Part shown: one piece after another, positions 12,976 to 25,606 of the stretch
How the letters are laid out: every line of letters begins with the position of its first letter
How positions within the stretch are numbered: the first letter of the stretch is position 1
The notes under the pieces: generated by a model
The model's database searches: none
What the model was told of the DNA's origin: nothing
The model's input: the letters and a program-made list of their open reading frames with translations, nothing else
Made by a program: the position numbers and the translations under genes
Source: Setoptus koraiensis
Taxonomy: Eukaryota > Arthropoda
Reading direction: 5' to 3'
Assembly (NCBI GenBank): GCA_048013815.1
Contig: CM106585.1
Coordinates: 14,384,001 to 14,448,000 of the forward strand
Length of the DNA stretch: 64,000 bases

Positions 12976-14494
12976 TCGGAGCCATATGAGCGTGACCTCT
13001 CGCTCGGCCAGATGCAAATAATGGCTCGCCGAAGCCAGCCGAGCGCGAACACTCTAATAGAGGTCCTCTGTCATACTTCGGCACTGTTATTCCAGCAACA
13101 ACGCTGGGCCCCACTGTACCTGTTGTTGAGTGTTGTTATTATTTACTGTTTTTACCTGTTTTATATTCATGCTATATTCATGCTATTGCATCACTATTGT
13201 CATGTATTGTTGGCTGATGGTCCACTGACAGCAGCCACATCACGTGATGTTACACACGAGGCTTGTGACACAATTAGATTGATGTTTGGTGTTGTTACGA
13301 AATACAACGAAAGAAAAACTTGCCCCGTGTGTTGTTGCCATTCGTCGTCGTTCGACATCTGACAATTGAACGCTGGCTGCATGATCGCCTCTTTGTTTGC
13401 TGCTGTCGTGCTGCAAACATCTCGGCTCTCTCGGTGCCGATGCCTCACTCCGGCCGCTCATTAGCTGGACTGGCATTTGCAGCTAATTATCGCTTCCGGT
13501 TTCTCGTCCATTAACGCTTATTATAATGAATAATAATTAGTTGTTGTCCCGGCAATGGCAACAGTTGCGCCCACTAGGTGGCACCTAAGTCTCGGCGTGC
13601 CCCCCAAATGGGGCCAGTCATCGACAAGTATTCACATTCATTCACGAGAACATATTCACGATCGGATATTCATTCAGCTTGCATGAATAGCCAAGTGCCA
13701 ATGGCATTTGCAGCAAATGCTGCTACACATCCATTTAGCACTTCATTTCTGTCATCTGAATCTCTCTGAATTTATCGGATATGCAACAACAGAGCATCTA
13801 TAGACATCTCGAAAAGCGATGATTTGCCTTGTTGGACAAACGGGCCCAGCAAGGCAAGTCAGCAGGTCCGATTCATCGTTAACTTAACCGCGATTTAACC
13901 GCGCCACAGCGATCAGCCATCCATAGCCACCAGATGGCGCCACTGTCCCAGTTCAGGCCCGATCCACATATATCCCGATAATGTAGTGTGATGGTTGAAA
14001 GTGGTTAAAAATGAAAATCGTTTCGCACAATACTATCGCATCGAGACATCGTATTGTGACAGCTCATTGTGATAGGTTGTCGTGAGCAATCAATATGGCC
14101 GTGCCTAGAGACAACACTGGCTCGACAAATGCTGCCACCAATTGTGGCACTGTCACGATCGACACTGGGGACGGGGCCCCATTTATATGATTGCATGCAA
14201 ATGGGTGCTGCGTAACAATGGAAATAGTAATTGCAAGCCGACGGCGCGCTTATCTTGGTGCTAATTGCAGCAATCAACGAGGCGCCTTTGCGACCAGTCG
14301 ACAGGATGTCGCGGCCCAACATTGGATAAGTGAAAGTGGCCGGCGGGAACAGAGTTGGCACAAGCCAGTTGACGGGGGCAAACGGACAAGCCAACGAACA
14401 GCGAAAAGAACATACAGAGAGATGATGATCAACTGTCGATCGGGATGATTGTTTACTTTGCATCGCTCGAGGTATCGACAAGTCGCTAGGCGAG

Positions 14495-14532
14495 CGCTCG
14501 ACGAATCGCTCGACGAATCGCTCGACGAATCG
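14495..14532. repeat. 12-bp tandem repeat (CGCTCGACGAAT)
   Basis: Three exact units of CGCTCGACGAAT with a diverged flank (CGCTAGG). Confidence 0.8.
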
Positions 14533-15070
14533 CTAGGCAAATCGATCTCGCTGTGTCACTTAGCCAGGCTAATCAGCTAATGCTAATTTAGCCGAGCTGT
14601 GAGCCAAGTTGGTAGTGACGTGATTTAATTGGGTCCGCCAGCCAGCCCATACAAGTGGCCGCTTCCGTGTTTGCTGCACGGGCTTGCGGGCACGAGTTGT
14701 GCCGCTAAAATAATGACGACACACAACATTGGACAACGCTCGCTCAATTCGTGTTTGTTTGCGTCCACTTCCGTCGGGCACACGGATGAGCGAGGCGCCC
14801 GGCTGGCAGACATTAATTAACATTAATTGTGGTGTCAACGCTGTCAGCGGATGTCTGTTTACAAATGACACTAGTTTACAAACTCCGTCAATGGTGAGCC
14901 AGCCGAAAATTCACACATGAATTTGTGCGGCGATGTTCACTGGTCGGCTCACATAACAACTCATATAACAATATTTTATATTTTCTATTGTATTTGTTAT
15001 TTTTTGCAGGCACATTTCGTCTGTGGTCTGACTGGTTTATTTTGCATAGGCGAAAAAACTTGCGCAAACA

Positions 15071-15135
15071 AAATGCTGCCGAAATGCTGCCGAAATGCTG
15101 CCGAAACGCTGCCGAAATGCTGCCGAAATGCTGCG
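15071..15135. repeat. 11-bp minisatellite (GAAATGCTGCC)
   Basis: Six units of GAAATGCTGCC, one with ACGCT. The 11-bp period cycles through all frames. Confidence 0.85.
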
Positions 15136-16075
15136 GGCCAATTGAGCGAAATGTCGTGAAAATCAGGACGATTCGGGTCGAATGAGCCCAATTGGCCGCA
15201 ACGATTTCGCGGCCAATAATCGCCGACACTCGCCGACAGGTACATTTAACAGCGGCAGCTGCAGCGACAATTGAGGCAACACTCAATTGTCGACAAATGC
15301 AATCGATAAATAAAGCTGGCAACTGCTGGCCGATGACGCAACTGCTGCTGGCGCGGCATAATGCGATGATGATCATCGGCTCATGAGTTACTAGTCACAG
15401 ATTTGATGCGATTTGATCGGCCGTTAGTTTGCATTAATGCGTTTGCGTGAGCAGTCCGACATAAAACTGACATAACAGTAAGATCCTGTGAGATAGAAGC
15501 GAGCCTAGTTTGCAAACTTTGCATATGGGCGCGTGCGCTAATGAAAAATCTCCGATTGTGATCACTGGCTCGGTGGCGCGCATCGAGAGCATTATTGTTT
15601 GAGCCGACAACAGCAAGCATATTGCACCGGCTCGGTGGAAACAGGGGATATTGCGCGACTGTAAATCTTTGGTTTGAACAACAATTAAGCAGCGGCAGCT
15701 AGTGATGAACAAGACTTGCGACTTGCGTGTCTGCGTCTAGGACTGGGGCCCCTGGATTGACGCTTTTGTTTGTTTGTTTGTTTGGCCGGAGAGCGTTGGT
15801 GCGGAGTGCACAGGTAACTCAAAGGTGAGCTCAAACCAACTGAGTTACTTAGCGAGTAACGGTTCTCTGAGTGGTATCGTTTGCGTGAGCCTTTAGGCGT
15901 CACGCACGGCGTTAATTATCATGGGCAGCGCACTAACGAACGAACGGACGGACGGCGAATGAGTGAGTGACAACGCTTGCGACTTGCTCAATTAATATCA
16001 GCCAGCCAGTGAGCTTATTCGAGATAATAACGAGCGCCTCATTGTAATGTGGCGGCGCCGCCTTGCCGAATGTTT

Positions 16076-16121
16076 GCCGAGTCTCGCCAGCCGAGTCTCG
16101 CCAGCCGAGCCTCGCCAGCCG
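16076..16121. repeat. 14-bp tandem repeat (GTCTCGCCAGCCGA)
   Basis: Three units of GTCTCGCCAGCCGA, the last with GCCTCG. Confidence 0.8.
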
Positions 16122-16381
16122 ACAACACAGCAGAGCAACGGGCAAAGAATTGATTGCTGCCGGCAGCGTTGCGGCCCCCATTACTAATGCGCCAACTAAT
16201 GTAGATATTGACAATGGGGAGAATATTCTTTATTCCCGGCATTGTTGTCCATCTTTTGTTTGCCCCCGCGCCCCGAACACAACATCAACCGAACACAATC
16301 ATGCAACCGGCAGCGAGCTACCGCGCGCGCCCAATAAGCCAACAAAGACGACGAGCTAATGATGACGAGCGAAACGGGCCA

Positions 16382-16475
16382 AGACGGGCCGAAATGGGCC
16401 ATAATGGGGCATTATGGGCATTATGGGCATTATGGGCAGAATGGGCAGAATGGGCAAAATGGGCAAAATGGGCAA
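16382..16475. repeat. 9-bp minisatellite (ATTATGGGC family)
   Basis: About ten units that drift across the array from GAAATGGGCC through ATTATGGGC and AGAATGGGC to AAAATGGGC, so neighbouring units are the most alike. Confidence 0.85.
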
Positions 16476-17035
16476 ATATGATGCGTCTAGTCGCAAATAA
16501 ACATAGTTGGCGAGCGCGCCGAGCGGCGCCACTAGCGCGCATTAGTAGTCGATCAGTGCAAAATCAATTGATCTCATTTATCAACTTGCTATCAGCAGCG
16601 ATTATCCGCGCCACCTTACAGCGGGCCCCTCGCAAGCTGTGAGTCACAACGGGCACTTGCTGGCCCCGACGGGCGCGACTCGATATCTCGACAAACGGCG
16701 CATGCACCCGCCAAGATAGCGGGCCCGACAGCGAAGAAGCCAATAATCTCTATATAATGCGCGACCGGTTTTACTTACTGTTTGCCGGGTTGCAGCATGA
16801 AATGAGGCGCCTAGATGGTGTGATTTATGGTGTTTGGCCGCCAGTGGGCGCACGGCGATAGATCGCTCGATCTCACAAGTTGCCAGTCAGAGCTTGTGGG
16901 TCGGAGGGCGGAATCGCGAACGGCGACCGCTCAACGCGCTCTCAAATCTCGACCAGACTCGCCCCTCAACCCGGCCGGCCGCGAGTATAAGCTCATTACC
17001 TCGCCCGTGCCCGGCCGCCGGCCCGAAGGCTCCAA

Positions 17036-17110
17036 GTCTCCAATTGGCGGAGTCTCCGAGTCTCCGATTGGCGGAGTCTCCGAGTCTCCAATTGGCGGAG
17101 TCTCCGACTC
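17036..17110. repeat. 24-bp tandem repeat
   Basis: Three units beginning CCAATTGGCGGAGTCTCCGA with an exact 24-bp period. The middle unit has CGATTGG. Confidence 0.85.
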
Positions 17111-17808
17111 TCGAAGGCTCGCACGATGATACTCGCGCGCTCACCGCCGGTATCATCGAGCTCAAGTCGGGCCTGATGAGTGGCACTAGTGGAGTCGCGA
17201 GTCAGTGCCCCCTATATCCAGTGTCGACTCGGATGCTGCCATCTATCTCTCGTGTGCGCCGTTGTGTGCTGGCCCGGCGTTGGGGCACTTGCTGGCCGGC
17301 GGAGCGAACCGAGCGCCGAGTGCGTAGGGCCAAGCTGGCGCTCGCTCGGGCAAGCGTGCAAATCATTGCCGCCATCAATCTGACGATCAGCGCCATCATC
17401 GGCGCGATCAGGCCGCCCAATGACAGCCCGGCCCGGCCGATCGTCGATGCAAGCGACGGGCGATCGTCGGCCAACGGTTCGCTCGGCGGGCCCCGCAGCG
17501 GGCAGACAGTGGGCCGACAGCGGGCAACTGGCGCCCGTGGACAGTGCCCCCCGGAACAGTGCGCCAGCGTGAGATATAGACTACTATAAATATCACTTAA
17601 TAGTGCCCATAAGCAGACATTCATGACATTCACAATGGCACCCACCGAGCCGCCCAGACAGTTTCGCCCAGACCGATGCGCTCGTGTGTGTGTGTGTGTG
17701 TCTGGACTACTAACTAGAGCGGCCGTGGCCGTTGATGACAACAACAACAACAACGACGACGACGACGACATCGACAACATTGAGCGGCACCAAGCCAGTT
17801 CGAGGGGC

Positions 17809-17818
17809 CACACACACG

Positions 17819-17853
<35 letters not shown>

Positions 17854-17884
17854 ACGCACACGCACACACACACACACGCACACG

Positions 17885-17917
<33 letters not shown>

Positions 17918-17920
17918 ACA
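17809..17920. repeat. Long (CA)n/(CACG)n tract
   Basis: About 110 bp of uninterrupted purine-pyrimidine alternation, CA dinucleotides with regular CACG variants. A shorter (GT)n run lies at 17686-17700. Such tracts can adopt Z-DNA (established knowledge). Confidence 0.9.
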
Positions 17921-20683
17921 GAAAGAGATAAAATGGGGCCAGACAGACAGACACGGGCGCCCGACACAAGACAATGTGGATAATGCTGAGTGCAAATTGA
18001 TCTAGTGGCGCTAGGCGCCCGCTGCACTAACTAGTAATATTACGTCATATCTAACTGGCTCGCTCGCTCGCTATTTATTATGTCATGCGAGTGAGCAGTC
18101 ACATTTATTTATATTTACAGTCACACGCACGGCTATTCGCTACTTACTTTGTGTTACAGTTTCACTTTTGTTTTACTTTCAAACTGTCCAACTGTTAACT
18201 TTTTTTTTTATTTGCGATTGTTTACCAAGCCGTGTGCGTGTGCCGTGCACGTTATGTAACCGCCCGCCGACACAATCTGTCCCGGGAGACGGCCCCCGCT
18301 CTCCCATAATCTGTCTCGGCGCGCCCAAAGAGCCCGAACACAGTGCCGCCGTCGTGATGCATCCAGCGACAGCAAGCCTCTCCTTGGCCGCTTATCGGCG
18401 AGTCGCGGCCCGGCTATCGGCGGCCCGCGCGACCCGCCGTTCGCAAGCTAGCGCCGGACCGAGCCAGGGTGACGGGCGGCAGCGCCATCGTCACCTTGGC
18501 CCACTGTTGTGCTCATTTGTCAATCATGTCAGCTCGCCCTGCCTGGTCTGGTCTGGTCTGCTCACCTGGCCGCCGGTGGCGTCTTTTCTTTGGCAATGTT
18601 TGTAACTGAATGTGCTCGCATTATGTATGCACATTGTGTTAAATTGTGCGCGGGCCTGCCAACGGCCCGACGCACAATTTACCGACCGGTGGAGCGACCG
18701 ACCGACAGCGGGTGAACCGGCAGCCACTTAAACCGCTCATCATGGCGAACGGGCCCGCGAGCCGATTGAATCGCTGATAAAATTGATTTGCTGCATGCTT
18801 GCGCACTTTGTTGTGATATATGAATTTGTGATGAATCCGTGCAACTTGGGCATGAATATCGCTCAAGTCGTTGTGCCCGTCGTCACGAGCTGAATTCAGC
18901 CAGTGCAAACTTGAGCCGGTTCGCTCAGGCTAAGCGCGCCCTCGAGCGCGCCCAAAAATTAATTAATTAAAAGTTACTTTCGTACACAGACAACGTGACC
19001 TTGCACGGGCAACTGTGATTATTATCTCCGTCTATTTATACTGCATGCGAGGCCACCAGCGAGCCAAATAAGCGACGGTTGTATCGATTGCAAATGATAA
19101 CAACACACGTGCCTCGTTCCCTCGTATCGAACCATCGTATGCCAATCCTGATATGTCGGCATCAGCGGCGACAGCTAAATACGACAAAACGGCGACAGTT
19201 CGGGCACGTCACACGGGGGCCCACTGAGCTGTCCGAAGCAGCGCAGGCTGACCAGCCATCGGCTCGTCAGAGTCATATTCTGTTCAGGTCGCGCACGGGC
19301 GCACATACCAAACTGGCAACGAGCCGAAAATGCGAACCAAAGAAGATTTGCTCGGGCTACTAATCTAATTGGCCGCCGCTTTTTCCCATTTTTGGGCTTG
19401 CGCGGCCTGCCGACTTGGCCCCAATTCAATTAGGCACAGTGCAACACGTTTGCGAGCACGAGCAAGTGGTTTTCGTTTTTGTTTTTGTTGCTGGCTTGAG
19501 CCGGGCGGGCGGCCGGGCAGGCTCGATAGAAATAGGCGAGCGACCGGCACTGCGTCGTGATATGAATCAATGCCATAATAACATACAATAATAATACCAT
19601 GACATAACATATTGTGTGTATTAAATAGATTATAGATGCACACGAGCAGCTTGAGTAGCTCGGCCATCAATTAGACATGCCAGCGGGCAGCGTCGACATG
19701 CCAGCGCCGACGACAGCTTGCCAAAAGACGCCGGCCAACGGTGAGTAGTTGCAGGTGAATAGTTGGCAAGGTTAATGGGTTTTGTCATTAGTGAGTGCTA
19801 TCATTGATTAGTGTATGTGTGCTAATGCTTGTCATCAGCGGCGGCGATCATTGGGCGGTTATATGGGGCCAGCAGCGGCCCTAATCCTAAGTCGTTTATA
19901 CCCGCGCCAGCGTTCGTTGCCCGTGCACAGGTGACCCGTGCACGGGCACAACTAGGCACAGGTACGCTTACAGGTAAACGACGTTGCGGGTAATATTGTG
20001 TTGGTTACTGGTTGTGCACCCGCACAACCAGCGCCGGATAAGGCGACGGCGCGCCGACGCAACGGATAAGGAAGGCAGTTGAGGCGCCAGTGGCGCGACT
20101 GTAATCGATTACACGACACTCTGACAGATACACACAAGCCGGGCACCTTCGCTCGCCGGGCCGCATCGGTCTCGGCAGGCGGACGAAATTAAATCAGGCC
20201 AATTGAAGCTGATTAACGCGCTCTCTCTCTCTCTCTCTCTCCTTGCGCCCCTGGCCACAAGGTAACACTGGGTAGTACAATGCCAAACGCACCAGCGAGA
20301 GAGTGACGGGCGAGCTCGCGACAAAAGCAAGGTATTAAATTATATAATGCGCCCGTGTGTGTGTGTGTGTGTACTTTTAACAATTTCGTCTAGTTGCGTC
20401 ATAATCGACTGGCATCGGCTGACCGTTGGCCAGTATTCGCGGCAGTTGTAGTGGCAGTTGCAGTTGTGCGGATATCGCCGGCTAATACCACGGGCTGGTA
20501 TACAAACGAGGTCACAACGCTGGTGCCGTTTCAGTTGTGTGTGTGTGTGTGTGTCAGTTGAATATTATGGGTGTCGTTAAAGTTGTTTCAATTGACTACC
20601 GAGGCCGCAACTCTGTCGCTATGCGCTGGCCAGCGATGGCCACTGATAGCCTGCATATAGCCTAGATAGACTGCATTGTGTTG

Positions 20684-20742
20684 GTCGCTATACGCACACC
20701 AGCCAGTCGCTATACGCGCCAGCCAGTCGCTATGCGCACCGT
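20684..20742. repeat. About 20-bp tandem repeat
   Basis: Three near-identical copies of CCAGCCAGTCGCTATACGC, the last with ATGCGC. Confidence 0.7.
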
Positions 20743-21051
20743 GATAGATGGGTGCGTGTTGGTGTCATTGGCTGCACATTGGCGGACCATTACATTCAGT
20801 CAGTGCAGTGTCGGCGGTGGTGCGGGCCCCACACGCACGGACCGGCCTATCGGCCAGCCACTGGGGCCCGGGTGTAAAATGACCAGCGAGCGGCCGGGCG
20901 AATGCCAGTGGCGCCACACTGCTGCTCGTTGACGTGTATTTGTGTGTTGTGCGGCCCAAACAGACGGACACACGGCACCGAGCGACGACAAACCATCACA
21001 TGACAGGACACGACGTTTTATATGTTACACAGCAACGTGTCATACCACAAG

Positions 21052-21140
21052 CACAACAGCAGCAGCGGCAACACCAACAACAACAACACCAACAACAACA
21101 CCAACAACAACAACAGCAGCAGCAGCAGCAACAACAACAA
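21052..21140. repeat. (CAA/CAG)n tract
   Basis: About 90 bp of CAA and CAG triplets that open Gln, Asn and Thr frames. No other coding support. Confidence 0.8.
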
Positions 21141-22166
21141 TGCTGTGATGTTAGTGCATCGCCGCTTGCGTCGCATGGGGCCCCAGCGGGCCCGCGATGG
21201 CGACACAGGTGGCTGCCCCTGGATAATAGATAGCGATATCGGTGGTCAGCGTCGCTCGCCGCTGGCAAGACGCGCACAAACAAATGTTAATTTCGTTTGA
21301 TTGAGCACACGGGGCGAGCGCGGCACGCGTTGTTATCTTGGCGTTGTGCTTGTGAAATGATTATGAATAATAACACGTTGTTTGTTGCTTGCAGTACATC
21401 TTGCATACAAGCGAGCGTTGATTGTCGCTGTCATCGCTATCACTGCCCAGGGACCGCTGGTCGGCCGGCCCGCTGATTGCAGCGACCGGCCGACGCGCGC
21501 CGGCAAGACGTGGCCGTCGGGCTGAGCGCTGCCAACCGAGCATGATGGACGAAACAAAAGAGGCCCGCACGGCTGGCGTGCCACTGCTGCACACAGAACA
21601 ATGGGGCCTTGGCGGAGTGGGCAAGACGCCGGCCCGATGAGTAATGGCCCGGCGGTTGCACAGCAAGAAAGCGAACACTCGTTACGTAAGATTGTATGTG
21701 ATTGCGCACTGTTAACTGCAACTGTCCGCCACTGACAGCACCAGCCGACGGCTCGCTTGCTAGGTCGGAAACGGAAGTGGGCGGGCAATCGGCAACGTCG
21801 GCTGACAACGCCGATTGGATTGGCCGGATTTGGGTGGAATTTGGGCCGGATTTGGGCCGAATTGGGCCCGTCGCCCGTCCAGTCCGTGCCGGCGAGTGGA
21901 GAGTGGCCAGTTGGCGTGGAAATTGGCCAGCTTAGGCCGGATCGGATTGGGCCGGGGGCGCGCGCCGTGCAGCTCGCCATCCTTTGGGCACCGCTGGCAC
22001 ACGAGCGCCGCTTTATCATTACAGGCCACTAGCTAGTAATGATAATATTAATTATATGCCATCGGTCATTGTTTGCGCGATGAAACATAATGGCGCCCAA
22101 TGAAAATGAATCATCGCCACGTTGCGTCGGCCGCCGGCACAGCGGCAACAGCGACACGGCACACTA

Positions 22167-22207
22167 CCTGTTCTGCTGCAACCTGTTCTGCTGTAACCTG
22201 TTCCGTT
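22167..22207. repeat. 15-bp tandem repeat
   Basis: Three units of ACCTGTTCTGCTGTA (variants TGCA and CCGTTG). Confidence 0.7.
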
Positions 22208-23418
22208 GTTGCGGGCCGGCACAGCGCGCGCGCGCGCGCGCATCACGTGACGCGGCCTGGCGCTGCGGCAAACGGCATAGTGGCGCCATTACATAACTGC
22301 CGTTGTTTTGCTGTCATCACACACGGTGCAGCGACAGCAGTTGTGAGCCGGCCAGTTTTGTTCGTGCCAGAATAAATAATCAATGGCGCCGATGACGCTC
22401 GCCCGTGCTACCCGGGCGGCGCGCGCCACGCTTGGCGACGCCGAGCTAGCGGCTACAGCCGTCGCCACAGGAAGGGCCAGAAAGTAACAATGCCAACAAC
22501 AATGCCCGTCGGCCTTATCTGCAGCGGCCCGCTGGACGCGAGCTCGTCAAGCTCGCCCGCCGGCGCACAGCCCACGGTCGGCACGCTATGCTGGCCCGCT
22601 CGCGACGCAGTAATCGCTCGTGACAGCTTATCTGACCGCCGGGCACCACCTGAGCCGCCCGCCGACAAGCCTCGCTGCTGCTGCTGCTGCCTGTCTGACT
22701 AGAAACGCTACACTGGCCGGCCGGCCGGCCGGCCCGCAACTGTCGCAGCGGCACCGGCATCGGCTGCACCGTTGCGTATCATCGGTCGCGCCGGTATCAT
22801 GGCCGGGTGACAGGTGCACAGTTGCGCCCCGGTGAGTCGTCGCCCATCAACAACATCAACAACAACAACAGCAACATCAGCGCGTGTCACGCTGGCTCGA
22901 GAATTAGCTCGCGCTAATGCAGTGCGAGCGGCGCCGATACGCACAGCGAGGCGGCCCAATTTGTGCTGCCCCCCCCCGCTCCCGATTCGTGTCGCTCCCT
23001 CGATTTGTGTTGCCGGCCCCTCGATGGGGACCCGAACTCGCATGCAGCCAGCCACCAGCACGCCAGCAAAACAAACAATATATAAGCTGCGAGCCGCTTC
23101 GACGAGCGGCAAAAACTGGCATTTTGCTGCCATTTGTTGTATCGCGGCTCCAACAATTTCTGTGAATTTTGCGCGCGTGTGTGCATATTAACTACAACAA
23201 CCAAGACGACACTCTAACAAGCCAGACAGCGTCGCGGCTTAGCAACCAGATTCGAGGAGCCCGGCGCAATCTCGAAGCCTGCGAGTAGAGGCGCCTAGCC
23301 CGGTCGTCGGCAAGTGTGGCTGAGCGCCAAGGTAGGATCGCCGGCCGACAAGCGGCTCCGCTAATGCGAAGAAGGCAAACAACGACTAATGGGCGTCCTC
23401 GTGCCGTCGGCTGCGACA

Positions 23419-23480
23419 GCAACAACAACGACAGCAACAACAACAACGACAACGACAGCACCAACAACAACAGCAACAAC
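23419..23480. repeat. (CAA)n tract
   Basis: CAA triplets with CGA and CAG interruptions. Confidence 0.75.
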
Positions 23481-24667
23481 GGCAGCCACCGCGACGGCGG
23501 CCCCCACAACGCGCTAAGCCCGCCACTGGCAGCGAATTTCCATTCCGCGAGCCGCCCCTGTGGTGTGTTTATAATAATCATTCGCTCAAGTTGACTTGAG
23601 CCTGCAAATAAACGACGGGAGCGCGTTTTGCAAATGGCAAGCCCCTCTGGCAAAAACACCGCCAGCCAGAGATACAGGCGCTGGCAAGTGCTCGCTGATT
23701 GCGACTCGCTGAAATGGGACCCGCGTGCACACACACGCACGCACGCACTGGGCCCCGGCGAGTGGGGCCCGCGAACGTGGGCGCGACGAGCGGGCGGGCG
23801 GCAGCAGCAGCGACAGGGCCGATGGGAGCGACGGGGCCGGCAGCAGCGAACAACAAAAGTAGCGGCATCAATTCGATTATTATGATGTCGTTCAAAAACA
23901 AATTGTTCCCAGAATGAGCGCGCCATCCAATCGCGCCCGGCGCCCGTTAGCATGCTGGCCCGACGGCCCATTGGCCCGCTGGCTCGCTGGCCCGTTTGCA
24001 TGGTGACCAGCGGACGCGACGAGTCCATCACTCGTCGTCGTGCGCCGCAGCCATACAAGCAATTCTTCAACTGCTGCCTCGGTGCCCCCATAACGACGCT
24101 GCTGCCTCTCGGGCCCTCTGGTGCCCTCCATCACGTGTGCATGCCTGTCCGTGGTGGCCATGGGTGATCATCTTGAGATGCTAGCGACAGCAGCCACTGC
24201 TCCATCATACTCAATTGTGTGCCCGTTGTCCAGTTCGCGTAACAGCCAGCCGACATTTTGGGCCCGACTCGAGCTGCGTGACCGCGCCACGTCCTCGCGC
24301 CACTGAGCTGCGCGCACATTTCGGCCAGCAGCGTCGCTCGTTCCCGGCCGCACAGAGCAGCCCGTTCGCTGCGGCCCAATCGATCGGGTCGAGCCAGTGG
24401 CCAGTTCCAATCGGCGAGAAGGAATCAAATTCGATGCAAATTCAATTCCTGCCCCTCGCACTGGATCTCTGTTGTGCCACAATGCCACGCGAGCCAACGA
24501 GGGGCCGTGGAGCTCGCGAGCATCGGCGCAAGCAGGAGCCTGTCACTCTATGTTGGGTCGCTTTTTACTGTCGCGGGCCGCCGCGACGCTGCACGGTCTT
24601 GGCGCGCTGCACGCGCTCTGTGCGCGGCGCGGGCCTCTAGGGTCGTTCGCGACCTCGAGCACCCGCC

Positions 24668-24777
24668 ACTCTATGCCTTTCTATGCCACTCTATGCCTTT
24701 CTATGCCACTCTATGCCGCTCCATGCCATTCCGCGCCACTCCGTGCCATTGCGCGCCACTCCGTGCCATTCTACGCC
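24668..24777. repeat. 10-bp minisatellite
   Basis: About eleven units of a 10-bp motif, CCACTCTATG alternating with CCTTTCTATG on the left and drifting to CCACTCCGTG on the right. Confidence 0.85.
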
Positions 24778-25530
24778 AGTGAGTCAATATAGAATGGTGG
24801 AGCACAGTGTGCAACTTTGCACGAAGCGCGCAAAGCTCGCTGTGGAACGCAGAGGAACTTCGCTGATGCTCGGCTTGGCTCGTTCGTGTGTGCGTGTGCA
24901 TCGGTGGCACACGCCAAAGTTAACAATGTTGGCGCGCAAAACCCAGATAGTTGCAACACTGGCACACACACACACACTTGCCATGAAAGGCTGCCAAACT
25001 GGGAAGGGGGCGCTGCTGTTTGCTTGCTCGTGCTCGCTCACTCGCAGCCCCGCACGCGCCAAGCTCGAGCCTCCGAGGCCAGCCTCCAGAGGGCCGCGCT
25101 GTTAAACATATATAATGTGGAGCAGCTCGTGCGTGTGCCGCAGTGGCGCGCACAACGAAGCCCCCCCCCCCGCACAATATCCTGCGCCGTGGCCCCCTTT
25201 ATTGTGTGCCCCACTGTACTTGTGCGGCGGTGGCCTGCGCCACTGGCCACTGACTGACATGATGATGCCATGGCAAAATATTGGCTTGTGTGTGTGTATG
25301 AATCATGTAAATGAGTAGTGTGTGTGTGTTATCCTCTGGCACAGCAACTCTCTCTCTCTCTGCTGGCCTCGACTATTATCCATTATGACTGGTGGCTTAC
25401 GTAAGCCACTGGTGCACGTTGGCGATCGTGCGCGCCAGCGAAATTCTCTGCCTCTCGCCCACTGTCTCCCACTGGCACATTTTTGCACTCAATATCGAGG
25501 GTTGGCAATAGTCGTGCTGCTGCTGGCCCC

Positions 25531-25606
25531 GTCTAACCAGCCCACAGTCAGCCTGCAGGCTGACTGTGGGGTTAGACCAGCGGTATAATAGTGCCAGTAT
25601 TATACC
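25531..25606. repeat. Tandem pair of strong hairpins
   Basis: The first hairpin (25531-25577) has the 15-bp exact complementary arms CCCACAGTCAGCCTG/CAGGCTGACTGTGGG with no loop, extended by GTCTAACC/GGTTAGAC with a two-base bulge. The second (25582-25606) has GGTATAATA/TATTATACC arms around a 7-base loop. Confidence 0.8.

Larger units (their letters stand above)
10000..19999. other. Gene-poor repeat-rich flank, part 2
   Basis: No supported gene. It holds minisatellites, hairpins and a (CA)n tract of about 110 bp, listed separately. GGGGCCCC palindromes continue at 11104, 12735, 14173 and 15745. The longest frames (for example 16834-17589 on + and 17202-17969 on -) cross the 24-bp minisatellite and the (CA)n tract and show no recognisable domain. 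A short ATG-to-donor segment at 19677-19740 is discussed in the findings. Confidence 0.6.

Noticed and set aside
16834-17969. Long overlapping frames on both strands
   Set aside because: They owe their length to the 24-bp minisatellite and the (CA)n tract, and the composition is Arg/Ser/Val/Cys-rich.
21333-22019. 228-codon minus-strand frame
   Set aside because: Arg/Pro/Ala-rich with no domain, and similar frames run on the opposite strand.
1193-22832. Numerous CAGGTGAG strings read as splice donors
   Set aside because: They also match the common E-box CAGGTG and rarely follow an open coding frame. Only the three noted as possible first exons were kept, as weak candidates.
23192-24091. 299-codon minus-strand open frame
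   Set aside because: It crosses a (CAA)n tract and GC-rich DNA, is Arg/Cys/Leu-rich, has competing frames on the other strand and shows no domain or splice context.
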